Shown here: positions 44,705 to 53,434 of the stretch, one piece after another
Layout: every line of letters starts with the position of its first letter
Position numbering within the stretch: the stretch's first letter is position 1
Assembly: GCA_003151275.1 (NCBI GenBank)
Contig: PLXC01000094.1
Coordinates: 110,037 to 174,036 of the forward strand
DNA: 64,000 nucleotides
Origin: Candidatus Melainabacteria bacterium
Lineage (GTDB): Bacteria; Cyanobacteriota; Vampirovibrionia; Obscuribacterales; Obscuribacteraceae
Direction of reading: 5' to 3'
The notes under the pieces: model-generated
Told to the model about the DNA's origin: nothing
The model's input: only the letters and a program-made list of their open reading frames with translations
Database searches by the model: none
Translations under genes and position numbers: made by a program

Positions 44705-45898
44705 TTAGCGCCGGCGACCGCGCGTTCTTTCCCCGCGTCCGTCTTTTGCAGATCGTGCACCGTCAGCAGCGCCAAAGCGTTTAGCCTGTTCACCTTCTTG
44801 AGCACCATGGTGCGCCGCTCCAGCTCCAGCTGCTGCGCCACGTCGCGCCGATTGCTCACCTTGTTCAGCGCCGTAATGTGCCGCTCCAGCTCCAGCTGCT
44901 GCACCACGTCGCGCCGATTGCTCACCTTGTTCTGCTCCATAATGGGCGGCTCCTGCCCCGGCTGCTGCTCCATAGCGCGCGGCTTGCTGACCTTGTTCCG
45001 CTCCGTAATGGGCGGCTCCAGCTCCGGCTGCCGCTCCATATTCGGACTGATATCCCGATGCAACAAACGGATTAGCCGTTGGCTGTTGCCAGGTCTTATA
45101 ATTTGCGCCCTGTTGAAGTTGCTGCGCTTTGTACCAAGCTTGTTGTTGCTGCACAGCGGCGGCGTGATAGCTATTCATGTTGTTAGCTGCAACAGCGTTA
45201 GTGGTGGAATTGTTGATATAGACAGGCTTCCCTCCCTGATTGTAATAAGGGACGGGAGCAGCACCATAGTGGATTGGCGTGCCATAAGGAACGGTGTTCC
45301 AGTTCGAACCAGAAGTCATAGCAGCGCCGGCCATAGCACCTAAACCAGCAGCGGCTGCGGTAGTGACAGCGCTCGGTTGAGAGTTATACATCTGCGGAGG
45401 CGGCGCATATTGAGGCGGTGCATACTGTTGCGCTGCTGGTTGGGATTGAACTGCGCTAGCTTGCAATCTCTGCACCGCTTCGGTCAGGTCCACCTGATGG
45501 TCGGTCCTATCCATGTACCAATAACCACCTCGTGAGCCCATAAAGATTTGGACTGCAGGACCAGCCACGCCAGGGCCCGGTAGCGGCACGACTAGTCCTT
45601 TAGGAGTGACAACCATCTGTTGACCTGATGGACTCGTCTGGGTCTGCAAGGTCACCATAGAGACATCAGGGGGCAATTGTTCACCATTCGGCGGCACTGA
45701 TTGCTGCTGCAATACCGACTGCGGCTGCTGACCTGGCTGATTCTGTTGCTGCCCGGACTGTTGCTGCCTAGCTTCCCGCCTCTCTTGAATCCGATCCCGC
45801 AGACCTTGAGCCAGCGTGAATTGTGGGGAGCACAACGAGATCCCAGTCGCGATTGAAATTCCGACCAAACCAATGACAACTCGTTTCTCAAACTGCAT
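44705..45898 (-). CDS. Secreted low-complexity protein with tandem 22-residue repeats
   Basis: 397 residues. The signal peptide VVIGLVGISIATGISLCSP ends near FTLAQG. A Gln/Pro-rich region (about 35-75), a compact segment VVTPKGLVVPLPGPGVAGP with GGYWYMDRTDHQVDLTEAV, and an Ala/Gly zipper-like stretch (TTAAAAAGLGAMAGAAM) follow. Residues 287-374 are four copies of a 22-residue repeat, GAAAGAGAAHYGAEQGEQ plus linker, ending in an Arg/Lys-rich tail. No enzyme domain is visible. An envelope, matrix or nucleic-acid-binding surface role is possible but not shown. Confidence 0.7.
   Translation of the reverse strand: MQFEKRVVIGLVGISIATGISLCSPQFTLAQGLRDRIQERREARQQQSGQQQNQPGQQPQSVLQQQSVPPNGEQLPPDVSMVTLQTQTSPSGQQMVVTPKGLVVPLPGPGVAGPAVQIFMGSRGGYWYMDRTDHQVDLTEAVQRLQASAVQSQPAAQQYAPPQYAPPPQMYNSQPSAVTTAAAAGLGAMAGAAMTSGSNWNTVPYGTPIHYGAAPVPYYNQGGKPVYINNSTTNAVAANNMNSYHAAAVQQQQAWYKAQQLQQGANYKTWQQPTANPFVASGYQSEYGAAAGAGAAHYGAEQGQQAARYGAAAGAGAAHYGAEQGEQSARRGAAAGAGAAHYGAEQGEQSARRGAAAGAGAAHHGAQEGEQAKRFGAADGARSAKDGRGERTRGRRR
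44777..45040 (-). repeat. Four tandem 66-bp repeats coding 22-residue units
   Basis: Unit core GAAAGAGAAHYGAEQGEQ; the first and fourth copies carry variants (GQQAAR and HHGAQEGEQAKR). It is located in the C-terminal part of the secreted protein and prone to length variation. Confidence 0.85.
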
Positions 45899-46069
45899 AT
45901 GGGAACCTCTTCTGGGGTGTGACTGCTATCTACGCAGGCACAAAAGGAGCCCACCTGAGCAGCATTAGATCCTACCCACGATATCATCATTTTTTATCGC
46001 TCGAATTAACCGAAAGAGTGTGATCGATCTTGTAAACGATCGATACTTGCCGCTCTTATCACCTAGATC

Positions 46070-47113
46070 CTACAACGCTGCTCTTAGGCCTAATCTCAAC
46101 ATCCGTCGCAATCCGCCCTGAGCCTGCCGCCCCATCATGCCGCCTCTTTGCTGATTGTTATTAGCTTGCATTGCGGTTGGATTACCAATCATCGGTTCAC
46201 TTTTGGCTAGCTGTTTATCGACTTGACCATTGGCATCGCGTTGATCTTCGTGCTTGTCGTATTTTTGGCGCCCATAGTCAACATACTGAGCTACATCAAA
46301 CTGTGTATAGCGCTCGAATGGACGTTGAGCCATGCGTTGATGCATGAGTTGGTCCGTGGTCTGAAAAGCTTCAAACGGAATTTTCGCGCCCTTCACATTG
46401 GCTTGAGCAGCCAGGTTTGGATTCAAAATAGCGTCGGAGTTATGCAGTCTGTTTTTTGCTTCGTACTTCGCATCAAAGCCCTGCAAATGACTTCGCATTC
46501 TTTCTTGCTGTGAATGTTGCGCCGCATGCGCGAGATGCATTTGAACGAACATCTGATTTTTTTGAGCACGGCTTAGATTTGGATTAAGCCAAACTTGATT
46601 CAAGTCATTAGCAAGACCCATTTCAGATACTAGGTCTTTGGGATTCCAGAATCCCTGACAACATGAGAGAACAGTTCCGTCAGCTGAGAGCATGAACATT
46701 TGAATGTTGTGAGGACCGGCACCATTGGTGGTGTTAATTGCTTGCCCATCTACTTCATGTCTTCCGGAGATTCCGCAATAAGGTTCATTGGTGATGTCTT
46801 GCGTACCACAAACGAAATAATCTTTGAGTGCTGTGAATGCGGGGTCCTGCGAGAGCGACACGGCTCTCAAGCTGTTACCGGCGCTTCATGTGGCCCCACT
46901 GAGATTACCGAGCATATGCATCCAAAAGACCATCTTGCCATCGCGCTGCGCTTGATACTCAGCTTGAGGCAATGACTGGTGCCATTGGATTTGGGAGGTG
47001 AGTTGTGCGACGTTATTCTGCGTGACGTTGCCACTCATCAATTGAGGTCCAGCAAAGGAAGGTGAAGTGCTTGCGATGCACACAGCGGCAAGTAATGCGG
47101 ACCAATATTTCAT
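46070..47113 (-). CDS. Candidate selenoprotein: secreted thioredoxin-like protein with in-frame TGA
   Basis: The frame is open for 347 codons if the TGA at 46888-46886 is read as an amino acid; otherwise it splits into 75 and 266 codons. The signal peptide [21 protein letters not shown] is followed by [20 protein letters not shown], the opening of a thioredoxin-like fold. Then come [24 protein letters not shown] and [11 protein letters not shown], so the TGA sits where the redox Cys of such folds is expected. A stem-loop begins 17 nt after it. The second part keeps full coding character ([16 protein letters not shown]; Gln-rich tail). A nonsense mutation is the main alternative. Confidence 0.6.
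46851..46868 (-). other. SECIS-like stem-loop after the in-frame TGA
   Basis: On the minus strand GAGAGC-CGTGTC-GCTCTC forms a perfect 6-bp stem and 6-nt loop with G at loop position 2. The apical loop begins 23 nt after the TGA. This falls within the spacing and loop rules described for bacterial SECIS elements. The element is inside coding sequence, as in bacteria generally. Confidence 0.5.
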
Positions 47114-47334
47114 GATGGCTTCTCGCTAACTATTGTCAACCCATTAACGCATATACAGAGAGGTTTCGCTAGTATCGGATTCACAAAATCTGCACACATT
47201 CACCGCCCAGCATAGGTTTACAGCCCTACCAGGTTCACAGACTGCAGTCTTTTCTTGGCCAAGAATTCAGACAACTGCGAGACCGAGGTGGTTCTCGCTG
47301 GCCTTAACTGCCAATAACCTTTCAGCTTTGATTC

Positions 47335-48432
47335 TCAGTATTGCTCCGCAGAAAACGCTGGATATTGGGCCGCAGCGCGGTACAAATCAATGGGTAATCC
47401 ATCGGCAGCCTTTTGCCAGAAGCCTGTGACATGTTGAATAAGCGCGCCTGGGTCGGTCGATCCTTTCGATCGATCAGTGGGACCCGACACACCGAGCGGA
47501 TCCCAAACAGAGACTGAAGCAGGATCACCAATGCCGTCCATAAAAGCACCAACGTGAACAACTCTAGACATCATCCCGGGGTTCTGAGTAATCGTGTGCG
47601 ATTTGCTCGGTCCGGCAATCCTATATAACGTATCTATTTCTGGTGTCGTCCAGACAACCTTGTCATATTGCGAATCCATTTGCGCAAGCAACGCTAAACC
47701 ATCTGCGAATGCCTGGTCTGTCAAATAGCACCACTCTGTAATTTGCAAAACCTTGTCGAGTGATGCGCTCAGATTCCATATCATGTATCCATCTTTATGA
47801 ATGTACAATCGCCGCCGGGAACCAGGTGGAAACAACAATTGCATCCATCTAAAAGCACTTCGTTCGAGGCTTAAATTGTGCGTCTGGATCCATCTTTTGT
47901 GCAAAGCCTTGGCTTCGTGATGTTCTCCTAAGTCTACGGATTTGTATGATTTTGCTTTTCCCTGGATGCGATTTAAATCCGCAGTTGAGGTTTCTATTTT
48001 GTAGCGATGGTCTGTCACAGCCCAACCCATCGCACCATAGAATCCGTAATCGAATGGCCAAAGCGCTGAAACCGGCACTTCACGCTGATGAAGTTGCTGC
48101 AAACAATCGGTCAATAGCTTATTGACCAACTTTTGTCGACGATGTTGCGGGTGGGTAGCCACTCCTGCTATGCCACCACAATTAAGCCAGCGCTCACCAA
48201 CGTGCATGGGAAACTCGATTACCGCCGCCACCGCAGCCACCGACTCTCCTTCATAAGCGCCTACGATGTAGTCCATACCGCGGTCGCAAAGGGAAATTAT
48301 CCGATCGCGTGCGGCTTTGCTACCTATGACCGGGTCGGCATCTTCCAAGTTAAAGGCTAGCGACCATAGATCAATAATCTGATTGAAGTCGCTCTTCGGG
48401 ACTTCCTTAATGGCATAGGCCGCGGTTTGCAT
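47335..48432 (-). CDS. Eis-like GNAT N-acetyltransferase
   Basis: 365 residues from the ATG at 48432, preceded by GGGGAAG (the frame is open to 48537). The acetyl-CoA site GGIAGVATHPQHRRQKLVNKLL, then SALWPFDYGFYGAMGWAV and a second GNAT-like plus sterol-carrier-like C-terminal half match the Eis/DUF4081-type three-domain acetyltransferases. Such enzymes acetylate amines on small molecules, including aminoglycosides, or on proteins. It is transcribed away from the methyltransferase gene, with a perfect 24-bp palindrome between. Confidence 0.8.
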   Translation of the reverse strand: MQTAAYAIKEVPKSDFNQIIDLWSLAFNLEDADPVIGSKAARDRIISLCDRGMDYIVGAYEGESVAAVAAVIEFPMHVGERWLNCGGIAGVATHPQHRRQKLVNKLLTDCLQQLHQREVPVSALWPFDYGFYGAMGWAVTDHRYKIETSTADLNRIQGKAKSYKSVDLGEHHEAKALHKRWIQTHNLSLERSAFRWMQLLFPPGSRRRLYIHKDGYMIWNLSASLDKVLQITEWCYLTDQAFADGLALLAQMDSQYDKVVWTTPEIDTLYRIAGPSKSHTITQNPGMMSRVVHVGAFMDGIGDPASVSVWDPLGVSGPTDRSKGSTDPGALIQHVTGFWQKAADGLPIDLYRAAAQYPAFSAEQY

Positions 48433-48538
48433 ATTCTTCCCCAGTTTTGAGAGGATTATTTTACCCTGACCGGCTTGAAGTCGGTCAATTAAGCCCGTGT
48501 TTTGGGCTTCTTGGGGGAACCACCGGAGACTGTCCAAG

Positions 48539-48562
48539 ATTTAAACCGATATCGGTTTAAAT
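48539..48562. promoter_or_regulatory. Perfect 24-bp palindrome between divergent genes
   Basis: The half-site ATTTAAACCGAT is followed directly by its exact reverse complement. It lies 106 bp upstream of the acetyltransferase start and about 50 bp upstream of the methyltransferase start. The size and symmetry fit a dimeric repressor operator of LacI, TetR or similar type; the regulator is not identifiable here. Confidence 0.6.
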
Positions 48563-48610
48563 TCAAGTGGCTGAAAAGCTGACTAAACGAGCAAGTATTT
48601 GCGCAACAAT

Positions 48611-49384
48611 ATGCACTGTCCAGCAACCCGTTGGCCTCTTTTTCCAAAAGTAATGCCAAGTATTCCAATAAATTTCATCGAAGGGGTTAGCTTGTCGGCC
48701 ACCAGTCAAAGTGGAGTTAGCCGTGTGCTTGTGGAGTCCAGCGAGGAACGCAATTCGCTCAGTTGGGACCGATACGTCAGGTTGAATGCGGCTGCTGAGG
48801 CTATATTGCGTCTAACCACATCCAAAGCGAGCGTTCTTGACGTTGGTGGGTTTGATGGTGCCCTCGCCTTGTTTTTACCCCAATACGAGATCGACCTGAT
48901 CGATCCGGCCACCACCGGCGCCTCCCTTCAGCAAGCTCCGGTCCCAGATCAATCGTACGATGTAGCCGTTGCCGTCGACGTTTTGGAACACATTGAGCCG
49001 GCTCAGAGGGAGCTGAGTTTAAGAGAGTTAGCGCGCATTGCCAGGCGTTATGTGATTCTCAACTACCCACATCATGGAACGAAAGCCGCTCAGGAGTTGG
49101 TGTTTGCTGCCACCAGCAATCCGCTCATCCGCGAACATGTTGAATGGCCACTGCCCGATACGTCCTGGGTTTGTGAGATCATGTCCGGCCTCAAATTCAA
49201 AGGGCATGCTACGGCACATTCCAGCGTAGCTGTGTGGTTAGGTCAATACCTGACGTTGCAGCTCGCTCCACACACGGCGCTGGAATTAAACCGTTACTTG
49301 ATCGAGCACCATTCCAACGAACCATTCAAACAACCACTTTACGAACTTGTAGTTTTTGAGCGAACCGAGCCATACTATCTATAG
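48611..49384 (+). CDS. Class I SAM-dependent methyltransferase
   Basis: 257 residues from the ATG at 48611; a TTG at 48599 and an ATG at 48653 are alternatives, none with a strong ribosome site. The SAM-binding motif VLDVGGFDGALALFLPQYEIDLIDP, then YDVAVAVDVLEHIEPAQREL and LRELARIARRYVILNYPH are those of class I methyltransferases that resemble glycan- or lipid-modifying ones. The substrate is unknown. It is followed 59 bp later on the same strand by the small candidate selenoprotein gene. Confidence 0.8.
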   Translation: MHCPATRWPLFPKVMPSIPINFIEGVSLSATSQSGVSRVLVESSEERNSLSWDRYVRLNAAAEAILRLTTSKASVLDVGGFDGALALFLPQYEIDLIDPATTGASLQQAPVPDQSYDVAVAVDVLEHIEPAQRELSLRELARIARRYVILNYPHHGTKAAQELVFAATSNPLIREHVEWPLPDTSWVCEIMSGLKFKGHATAHSSVAVWLGQYLTLQLAPHTALELNRYLIEHHSNEPFKQPLYELVVFERTEPYYL

Positions 49385-49443
49385 GCGCTTGCAGTTCATG
49401 TACGCAGGACCTTAGTTTACAAATCAGTTCGGAGAAGTTGATT

Positions 49444-49632
49444 ATGGAGTCGATATTGTGGCCTCTAGCTGCCGTGGTTCTATATTTTGCTCTGCAACTA
49501 TGGATCCTGCCGAAAATTGGAATCCAAACCTGAATGAGCCGTTCCTGCTCGGTCGAGCAGAAAAAACCTGACATGCAAGCAACTAGCAAAGTTGAGAGTC
49601 CCGAGCCTGAGTTGGACGCCACTAACCACTGA
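49444..49632 (+). CDS. Candidate small membrane selenoprotein (62 codons, Sec at position 30)
   Basis: From the ATG at 49444 (GGAG ribosome site upstream) the text is MESILWPLAAVVLYFALQLW, then ILPKIGIQT, then TGA (49531-49533), then MSRSCSVEQKKPDMQ and a charged acidic tail to a TGA at 49630. The first 29 residues are one membrane helix. The TGA sits four codons before a Cys (Sec-x-x-x-x-Cys). Eleven nt after it begins a perfect 6-bp stem with a GGTC loop, the apical sequence of the E. coli fdhF SECIS at nearly the same spacing. If read as a stop the product would be a bare 29-residue helix. The function is unknown; membrane-bound redox is inferred. Confidence 0.65.
49545..49560 (+). other. 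SECIS-like stem-loop with GGTC apical loop
   Basis: CTGCTC-GGTC-GAGCAG: a perfect 6-bp stem with the loop GGTC, the loop starting 17 nt after the in-frame TGA (fdhF of E. coli: about 18 nt and GGUC). This is the strongest SECIS match in the window. Confidence 0.7.
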
Positions 49633-49655
49633 ACTTGAACGCGTGTGCAGCTACC

Positions 49656-51053
49656 TCATGATTGGCTGGCTGGTTGGTATTGTTCTGGCTTCATATTGAA
49701 AGTCCAGGCCACTGCGGCGTGCGCGCTCGTGATATGCGGGGGCACTCGTAAAAAATAGAATTTGTGGGTGCCATCAAGTTCCGGTGTGGGATTGGTCACT
49801 CTCACCACCACAACTGGTTCATCGTTCGGCAATACTTTCTTGTAGAGAACGCCGTACTCGTCAGCGTCTACCTCTACTGCACCTGAGTCATCGAGGTAGC
49901 GATCCAAACCATACTGTTGAATCAGAATGCGGCGTACTTCGACATTCTCTTGCTTATCGATTTGTTCAACTGTTATGTTCCGCGTGGCTTCTATCGCAAC
50001 GGCTGGAACCACGACTCCGTTCCAAGCATAGATTTTACAGCCATCTCGAAATTCCAGGGCCGGACCGTGGGCGTTGTGTAATTGATTTCTTTGATTCAGC
50101 TCCGCTCTAATTGGTGCCTCACATGCAATACATAATTTTTCAAAACACTCAATGTGAAACAGGTTGTCTTTTATCGTTAGCCAATCTAAAACGGGCTCGC
50201 GAATCTCTTCTGCCACAACTACAGGTAGATACTTGAGCACGAACGCCACAGGATCAAGGTCATGCATAGTTGTCGGTGAATTCAAACTCACTTGCAGCGT
50301 CTCAAAAAGTTGTTCCACAGGCTCTTTGGCCGGAGCGCTCAAGCCGAATAGGTTTGCAGTAGATGGCTTCAGGCGAGCCTTGCATAAGTCATTTACTGCC
50401 TTTTGCGTCTCGGGAGTTAGCTGAGAGAGAAACTCTCGTGCAAGATCTCCTAATAACTCGCGCAACTGAACAATCCCAAATTCAGCAACGATTAATGGCG
50501 TTCGCTCCATCCACCTGCGCTCGCCATTCTCGTCAGCGAGGCCGCGAAAAACTTCTCTCAATCGAAGCTTGATGTGCAGAGATAATTGGTCCGTAACCTT
50601 CTCCTGGGCTGCTCCGATTTTGCCGCTGACCGACAATTTTATGTCAGTGGTTGCATCACTGCCAAAAAGTTCTTCAATAGACAAGTGTTCTCCTTCAACA
50701 ACTTCAAGATGGAGGTGATCAATCTGTTCATTCAGTTTCTGCCACATCTGCTTCCATAGCGGGTCTTGCAATTCGCTTGCCAAATTCTGGCGCAAGGAAG
50801 AGTCGACTCCGATGCCCAGCAATCCGAGCATCGCCCTCATCGTCACGATCTGCCATGGGCTTTCACACCAGAGTATCAATGGCCCATCAATTTTGGCCGC
50901 TTTGTACAACCTGGCAATGGCTGCTCCGACTTCGTTTCTGTCCGGAGCTTGCTCGCGCACCACGTGGTGCCAATGCAAAGCAAACTGCATGAGCTCTTGA
51001 CTCTGCTGCTCAGTAAGCTGATCAAGCACCAGCAAGTTGGGTACATCCGCCAT
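49656..51053 (-). CDS. DUF6745-like protein
   Basis: 465 residues, no signal peptide or membrane helix. The C-terminal 150 residues (HNAHGPALEFRDGCKIYAWNGVVVP to ISAHAAVAWTFNM region) match the DUF6745 pattern seen in cyanobacterial and actinobacterial proteins. The N-terminal part is helical (APIRAELNQRNQ and LILWCESPWQIVTMRAMLGLL). Function unknown. It begins 6 bp after the stop of the large TPR gene, so the two are co-transcribed and likely co-functional. Confidence 0.7.
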   Translation of the reverse strand: MADVPNLLVLDQLTEQQSQELMQFALHWHHVVREQAPDRNEVGAAIARLYKAAKIDGPLILWCESPWQIVTMRAMLGLLGIGVDSSLRQNLASELQDPLWKQMWQKLNEQIDHLHLEVVEGEHLSIEELFGSDATTDIKLSVSGKIGAAQEKVTDQLSLHIKLRLREVFRGLADENGERRWMERTPLIVAEFGIVQLRELLGDLAREFLSQLTPETQKAVNDLCKARLKPSTANLFGLSAPAKEPVEQLFETLQVSLNSPTTMHDLDPVAFVLKYLPVVVAEEIREPVLDWLTIKDNLFHIECFEKLCIACEAPIRAELNQRNQLHNAHGPALEFRDGCKIYAWNGVVVPAVAIEATRNITVEQIDKQENVEVRRILIQQYGLDRYLDDSGAVEVDADEYGVLYKKVLPNDEPVVVVRVTNPTPELDGTHKFYFLRVPPHITSAHAAVAWTFNMKPEQYQPASQS

Positions 51054-51059
51054 CTGTTT

Positions 51060-53378
51060 TTAGCTCTCCTTTTGATCGTCGCCTTTTTTTTGAATGGATT
51101 TGGACTCCGCAATCTTACGTCTGATCGATTCTGCCAAAGTCAGTGGTGGAGCTTCTTCTGACTGAGGTAGTGTCGTTTCCACCTCATCGGCGCTTTCTTG
51201 CGCCTTCACCTCTGCGGACTTCGAATCATCAATATCGCGCTTTCCTAGTTGCCCAAGCGCCGCTTGCTCGTCATCGGAACCACTCTCGCTCTCAGCTTCA
51301 GCATTTTCGGTGAGAGCGGAAAGCCCTTGTAGCATCGAGCCTATTGAACCCAATGCTTTCTGCATTGTGCGGCGCATTCGTTCATCCCCCTCTGCTCGAG
51401 TCGCCACCGGCAAATCCTTCAACCGTTGCTCCACAGCAGCAGCTTCTTCGTTCTTCAGTTGCTTCTCCAAAATCGTTTTCAAACCCCTAAGCGGACCAGC
51501 AAGCGACCAATGGTTGCTACCCTTTGCACGTTCAGCCAATTCAACTGCACGCCGTCCACTGCGTTCAGCTTGATCAAAGCTTTTGATTACGCTGTAAGCA
51601 GAAGACAGCTGCTCCAGTGAGGTGATCAGGTCGTCATTGTCGGCACTGGCACCGAGAACTCTCTCTTGTATTGCGACAGCCTTTTCTAATAACGCGATGC
51701 CCTTCTTCACCGCATCTTCATCCACCTCAGTCGTTCCATTGTCTTGAGACGAAAAACGGAGATGAATCGGTATAGTTGTGAGCGCCTTCATCATCAGTTC
51801 GTGAGCGAACTCCAGGCTATCGGAACCGGTTTGCTCTTCACGCGCTTGCAAGTACTCTTGTTCCAGTGCTTCCGCTTGCTCTGTTTTGCCACGCATGTTG
51901 TACATCGCAGAAAGCAACCGCATGTATTGAATGACGGATGGATCTTTTGGTCCTTTAGTATCACGCAGCTGGTTATACTGCGTCAGCATCGCTGTAATAT
52001 CCGGATCTTCCACACCGGCTGCAAACTCTATTGCCACTGCCTGTTGATTGAGCAATGCAGCAATATCCATCTGTCCCTGGCTTAGTAAACATCTCGAAAT
52101 GCTCCGGATAGTTTCAGCAACTTTAGGATGCTTTTTGCCTAGATGATTCTTCTGTATTTTGAGAACCGCCGTAAAATATCCCTTCGCTTTTTCAGTGTCA
52201 CCATTGTTTTGTGTTATGCTCGCTAGAAAATTCAGAACCTGAGCTGTTCTCAGGCTGTCGGCACCAGACTCACTCGTCGCCACATCCAGTGCTTGTTTGA
52301 GAACCACCCGTGCCTCGTCATGTTTTTTCTCCGAATTTAGCTTATCGGCTAAGAAAATCATCGTCTCAATGTCTTTCTCATGGCTGCTAGCAATCTTGGT
52401 TTTCATCAAAACATCGGAGCGGTTGCTCAATTCTCGTGCTTCATCTTTCCTGTTCAAGCGTTTATAGACAATCGCCAAGTTGATGAGAGGCTTGATCAAG
52501 CCGGGATTTTCCTTGCCTAGTGTTTTCTCCTTAATCGACAACGCACGTTCAAAATGCCGAGCAGCCTCAATCAGATTGCCTTTATCCAAGTAGTAACCAC
52601 CGAGATTATTGATAGGTACTGCTGTGAGCGGACTGTTTTCGCCGTACGATTTGATCGCAATATCGATCGCATGCTTTATCATCTCCTCGACGCCCTCATC
52701 GCTCCCTTGCTGCTGGATAACAAAAGCCAAATTTCCCAGGCTATTTCCGATCAGCGGGTGTTCTTTTGGCAGGCATGATTTTCTGATCTCTAGTCCCTTG
52801 CGAAAGCCAGCTTCCGCCTCGTCCAATTGACCTAATCTGAGCAACACCAGACACCTGTTTCCAAGCGTGTCTGCGTAGTCTTCATGCGCCTCACCAACAG
52901 TTTGTCTTCGCATCTCCAGCGCTTCGTCCAGAAATTGCAAAGCGACGTTATTATCGCCTTGCTTCAAGTTGAGTTCTCCTAATTCGTTCAGCACCTCGGC
53001 AATATCTTTGTGCGGAGGCTGGTAGAGCACTTTTCTGATGCTTAATGCTTCCTCGAGATAGCGTTGTGCTTCTTCGAGGTAATTTTGCTCGTATGCCAGG
53101 CTTCCTAGTTCGTAAATAGCCTCGGAATACTCAAAGCTGCCATGTCCCTTCTTTTGTTCGTAGATGTCTTTCGCCTTGTTCAGGTATTGCTCAGACTCCT
53201 GATATCTTGCCAACTTTTGCAGAACGCGGCCATATTGCAGCAAGAGTTCCGCCTGCTGTTCTCCTTCGATAGAAAACTCTGCTTCCTGAACAGCGTCATG
53301 AAGAATTTGAGCGCCATCGAAATAGCGGCCTTCCTTATATGCGCGTTTACCGTCCTCCAAACTCTTGTCAGTGCCCAT
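51060..53378 (-). CDS. Kinesin-light-chain-like TPR protein
   Basis: 772 residues from the ATG at 53378, with GGAGAAGAAG upstream (the frame is open to 53426). Long TPRs of the 42-residue kinesin light chain type dominate: LAYEQNYLEEAQRYLEEALSI, LAFVIQQQGSDEGVEEMI, LGGYYLDKGNLIEAARHFERAL. The last 150 residues are acidic and Ser/Glu-rich. A cytoplasmic scaffold role is likely. It is part of an operon with the TPR gene 57 bp upstream and the DUF6745-like gene 6 bp downstream. Confidence 0.88.
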   Translation of the reverse strand: MGTDKSLEDGKRAYKEGRYFDGAQILHDAVQEAEFSIEGEQQAELLLQYGRVLQKLARYQESEQYLNKAKDIYEQKKGHGSFEYSEAIYELGSLAYEQNYLEEAQRYLEEALSIRKVLYQPPHKDIAEVLNELGELNLKQGDNNVALQFLDEALEMRRQTVGEAHEDYADTLGNRCLVLLRLGQLDEAEAGFRKGLEIRKSCLPKEHPLIGNSLGNLAFVIQQQGSDEGVEEMIKHAIDIAIKSYGENSPLTAVPINNLGGYYLDKGNLIEAARHFERALSIKEKTLGKENPGLIKPLINLAIVYKRLNRKDEARELSNRSDVLMKTKIASSHEKDIETMIFLADKLNSEKKHDEARVVLKQALDVATSESGADSLRTAQVLNFLASITQNNGDTEKAKGYFTAVLKIQKNHLGKKHPKVAETIRSISRCLLSQGQMDIAALLNQQAVAIEFAAGVEDPDITAMLTQYNQLRDTKGPKDPSVIQYMRLLSAMYNMRGKTEQAEALEQEYLQAREEQTGSDSLEFAHELMMKALTTIPIHLRFSSQDNGTTEVDEDAVKKGIALLEKAVAIQERVLGASADNDDLITSLEQLSSAYSVIKSFDQAERSGRRAVELAERAKGSNHWSLAGPLRGLKTILEKQLKNEEAAAVEQRLKDLPVATRAEGDERMRRTMQKALGSIGSMLQGLSALTENAEAESESGSDDEQAALGQLGKRDIDDSKSAEVKAQESADEVETTLPQSEEAPPLTLAESIRRKIAESKSIQKKGDDQKES

Positions 53379-53434
53379 AGTCTTCTTCTCCAGCGCATTG
53401 CTAACTGCACGATACTTAGTCCACAATCAGTCCC

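Noticed and set aside
44099..45343. 414-codon open frame on the plus strand
   Set aside because: It runs antisense through the kinase catalytic domain and the 22-residue repeats of two well-supported minus-strand genes; its Leu/Arg/Ser-rich text is a shadow of their codons.
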